Assembly: GCA_030622955.1 (NCBI GenBank)
Contig: JAUXFM010000008.1
Location: 1 to 44,685 of the forward strand
Direction of reading: 5' to 3'
From: Lentisphaerales bacterium
GTDB taxonomy: Bacteria; Verrucomicrobiota; Kiritimatiellia; JAUXFM01
Length of the DNA: 44,685 bases
Positions 42,690 to 44,685 of this stretch are shown piece after piece. The translations under genes were made by a program, and so were the position numbers. Under the pieces are notes generated by a model. That model saw only the letters and a program-made list of their open reading frames with translations. It made no database searches and was not told the origin of the DNA. Numbering within the stretch: position 1 is the stretch's first letter; the number at the start of each line of letters is the position of its first letter.

Positions 42690-44685
42690 GCACCGCACAG
42701 ATAAACAGCCAGGCCATCCTCGCTTCTGCGGGCTCCGGAAAGACATACAAGCTTGCTCATCGCTACATCCGTCTGCTGGCTAACAATGTCGGGCCGAACC
42801 GTATTTGCGCAGTGACATTCTCGCGCAAGGCAGCAGGTGAGATATTCGATTCTATTGTCCGTCACCTCTCGGACGCCGCTACCGATCCGGAGAAGGCGGC
42901 CGACACGGCGAGTGAGATCGATCTTCCGAAACTTCAGTGTTCCGATTTTCTGGAAATACTTCGCAGGTTCCTTGCAGAGTTACACCAGGAACACATAGGC
43001 ACCCTGGACAGCTTCACTGTCAGCGTCATACGCTCGTTCCCCCAGGAACTGGGAATCAGCACCGATCTACAGCTTATGGACAACGGTGGCGCTGCCGCAC
43101 GACTGGTGCGCCAGGAAGTCCTCGCGCGTATATTCAACAACCGCCACGTAACAGCAACCGAACAACACGAATTCCACGAAGCATTCAAACAAGCCACTTT
43201 CGGCAAGGAAGAGAAAAACCTGGAACGCTCGCTCGACCTGTTCATCCAGGATTACTGGGAGCGATACCAGCTCACCCCGGATGGTGAAAAATGGGCGAAA
43301 GAAAATGCAATCTGGCCGAATGGATCGCCCTGGCAGGCAGAGCCCGGCGACCTGGATGCAGCATTGGCTGCATTTGAATCCTCGCTCGAAGAGAAGCAAT
43401 GGCCGACACGCCTCACAGCGCCCCTGCTCAAAATAGCGAGAGCGGCTGCTGCCCACACCACCCATACAGTCTTCCCTGACCCGATCGCGAACAACAAGCT
43501 TGTCAAACAGTTCATTGCCGCAGACATCATGCACTGCGAATCTCTGGATTTCAGCTACTACAACAAACCCTACAGCCTGGATGCCGAGCAGTGCAAAGCC
43601 TTGAGAGCCCTGTTCAACAATCTCTTCGGCCTGGAGATCCAAAACTCATTGCGGCAAACCAGGGGGATCTGGGCCATCCTGGACCGTTACAACGAGCTGT
43701 ACGATCCTATAAGACGTTCGGGCCGCATGACCTTTTCCGACGCACAATACCTGCTCACTGCCGCGAACGATTATAGCGGCGGCGCAATGGTCAGTAGGCG
43801 CCCCAATGCAGAACGACGGCTCTACATTGATTACCGACTCGACTGCAAGCTCGATCACTGGCTGATCGACGAGTTCCAGGACACCAGCGACCTTCAATGG
43901 GAAGTAATCCGCAACCTCATTGATGAAATACTGCAGAATGAAAGCGGACAGAGAAGTTTCTTCTACGTCGGCGACGTGAAACAGGCAATCCACAGATGGC
44001 GAGGTGGTAATGCCCGCCTGTTCGCTCGCATTCTCGAGCAATATGGCACAGTAATTGAAAAGAAAACACTGAGCAGTTCCTACAGGTCCTGCACACCTAT
44101 CATCACTGCGGTCAACGAGATCTTCACCAATCTTGACGAGGAACTTGTCGATCCAGACGTCCGGCGCGAATGGGCCGGAAACTGGGAGTCACACAGTGCC
44201 GAGGAAGAGTTTGTCCCGAAAACCGGCACCTTCGCAGTTATCGAAGCCACGCCTGACAATGACGACGAATGCAATGCCAGAGAGCGATATCATGCCGTTG
44301 CCCAAGTGCTGAAAACCATCAAGCCAATCGAAAAAGGACTGACCACAGCCATCCTGGTGCCGACACATGCCGTGGGCAAAGGCATTGTCGATCAACTCAG
44401 GTTCGAATGTCCCTCGCTGAGGATCACGCACGAAGGTAGAGCGCAAATCAATGACAACCCCGTCGTGTCTGTCCTGCTTTCACTCATTAAGTTCGCCGCA
44501 CACCCAGGCGATACGCTCGCACGGCGCCACCTTCAAATGAGCCCTCTCAATAAACAGCTCGAGAAGATAGACAGGGACGATCTGCCTCTCATGCTACTCC
44601 GCGAAATACAGGACCATGGTTTCGAACACCTTGCTCGGCAATGGGGTGGCCGACTCCAACTGAAGAAGGATGACCTCTTCGGCAG
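42686..44685 (+). CDS. addA: AddA/RecB-like UvrD-family helicase, truncated by window edge
   Basis: A reading frame of more than 660 codons open to the last base. Walker A is ASAGSGKTYKL (13-23), motif Ia follows in CAVTFSRKAAGEI, and Walker B is LIDEFQDT (393-400) followed by FFYVGDVKQAIHRWRGG, the helicase motif III region. SSSYRSC (motif IV) is next. This matches superfamily 1 helicases of the AddA/RecB group. The C-terminal nuclease domain expected in AddA is beyond the window, so AddA versus a nuclease-free relative is undecided. It is coupled to the addB-like gene by a 4-nt overlap. Confidence 0.85.
   Translation, partial: MSTAQINSQAILASAGSGKTYKLAHRYIRLLANNVGPNRICAVTFSRKAAGEIFDSIVRHLSDAATDPEKAADTASEIDLPKLQCSDFLEILRRFLAELHQEHIGTLDSFTVSVIRSFPQELGISTDLQLMDNGGAAARLVRQEVLARIFNNRHVTATEQHEFHEAFKQATFGKEEKNLERSLDLFIQDYWERYQLTPDGEKWAKENAIWPNGSPWQAEPGDLDAALAAFESSLEEKQWPTRLTAPLLKIARAAAAHTTHTVFPDPIANNKLVKQFIAADIMHCESLDFSYYNKPYSLDAEQCKALRALFNNLFGLEIQNSLRQTRGIWAILDRYNELYDPIRRSGRMTFSDAQYLLTAANDYSGGAMVSRRPNAERRLYIDYRLDCKLDHWLIDEFQDTSDLQWEVIRNLIDEILQNESGQRSFFYVGDVKQAIHRWRGGNARLFARILEQYGTVIEKKTLSSSYRSCTPIITAVNEIFTNLDEELVDPDVRREWAGNWESHSAEEEFVPKTGTFAVIEATPDNDDECNARERYHAVAQVLKTIKPIEKGLTTAILVPTHAVGKGIVDQLRFECPSLRITHEGRAQINDNPVVSVLLSLIKFAAHPGDTLARRHLQMSPLNKQLEKIDRDDLPLMLLREIQDHGFEHLARQWGGRLQLKKDDLFG

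Noticed and set aside
1-44685. CRISPR array, rRNA genes, prophage or origin
   Set aside because: No regularly spaced direct repeats, no rRNA stretches, no phage structural genes and no DnaA-box cluster were seen while reading.

Overview
The window is a stretch of a bacterial chromosome with moderate GC, genes on both strands and many short operons joined by 4-nt stop/start overlaps. Several traits suggest a Gram-negative member of the PVC group (Lentisphaerota/Kiritimatiellota/Verrucomicrobiota type). These are a zinc-ribbon plus Ser/Thr kinase membrane receptor, secreted coiled-coil proteins ending in lectin-like or LamG-like domains, pseudopilin-like and secretin-like sequences, a GYF_2 membrane protein and a DUF362 protein. 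There is no rRNA or other marker gene, so this is an inference.

Layout. 1-4743 is an accessory segment. It holds the 3' end of a PGN_0703-like restriction endonuclease gene, a small unknown gene, a GspG-like gene whose end runs into a convincing integron attC site (1124-1201), a small membrane protein that starts just after that site, an AAA ATPase behind an inverted-repeat operator candidate, a cysteine desulfidase (CyuA/CdsB type), and vapC with a degenerate or shortened vapB. 4786-7097 holds a DUF362 protein divergent from a sugar-nucleotidyltransferase. 7350-11483 is an amino-acid/carbamoyl-phosphate unit: rocD, arcC and a cyclic-2,3-diphosphoglycerate-synthetase-like P-loop protein, divergent from an Lrp/AsnC regulator. 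11554-13739 couples a Ycf46-type AAA ATPase to a His-rich NicO/UreH-type metal transporter. 14271-16887 is an ABC-2 exporter with a membrane-anchored coiled-coil partner.

16917-18336 is an AbiE-type toxin-antitoxin system with the toxin gene first, driven by a consensus promoter embedded in a perfect 17-bp-arm palindrome. 18400-19193 is a decayed secretin gene. 19291-21876 is the receptor kinase, followed by tRNA-Ala(CGC). 22233-27459 is a Cre envelope-stress locus: a creB-creC-like two-component pair divergent from an operon of a large unknown membrane protein plus creD. 27449-30304 holds a GYF_2 protein, a FecR-domain protein and the glutamate symporter GltS. 30350-39613 mixes two secreted coiled-coil proteins, a rhomboid and an M50 protease whose reading frames overlap tail-to-tail by 229 bp, a phosphoribosyltransferase coupled to a GH31 glycosidase, a 161-bp MITE-like palindrome and a four-helix membrane protein. 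39825 to the right edge is an addB-addA-like recombination nuclease/helicase pair; the second gene is cut by the window edge.

The most unusual points are the attC site at the left end, the AbiE promoter palindrome with reversed gene order, the 161-bp palindrome with CTAG ends, and the rocD-arcC-GTPase operon.
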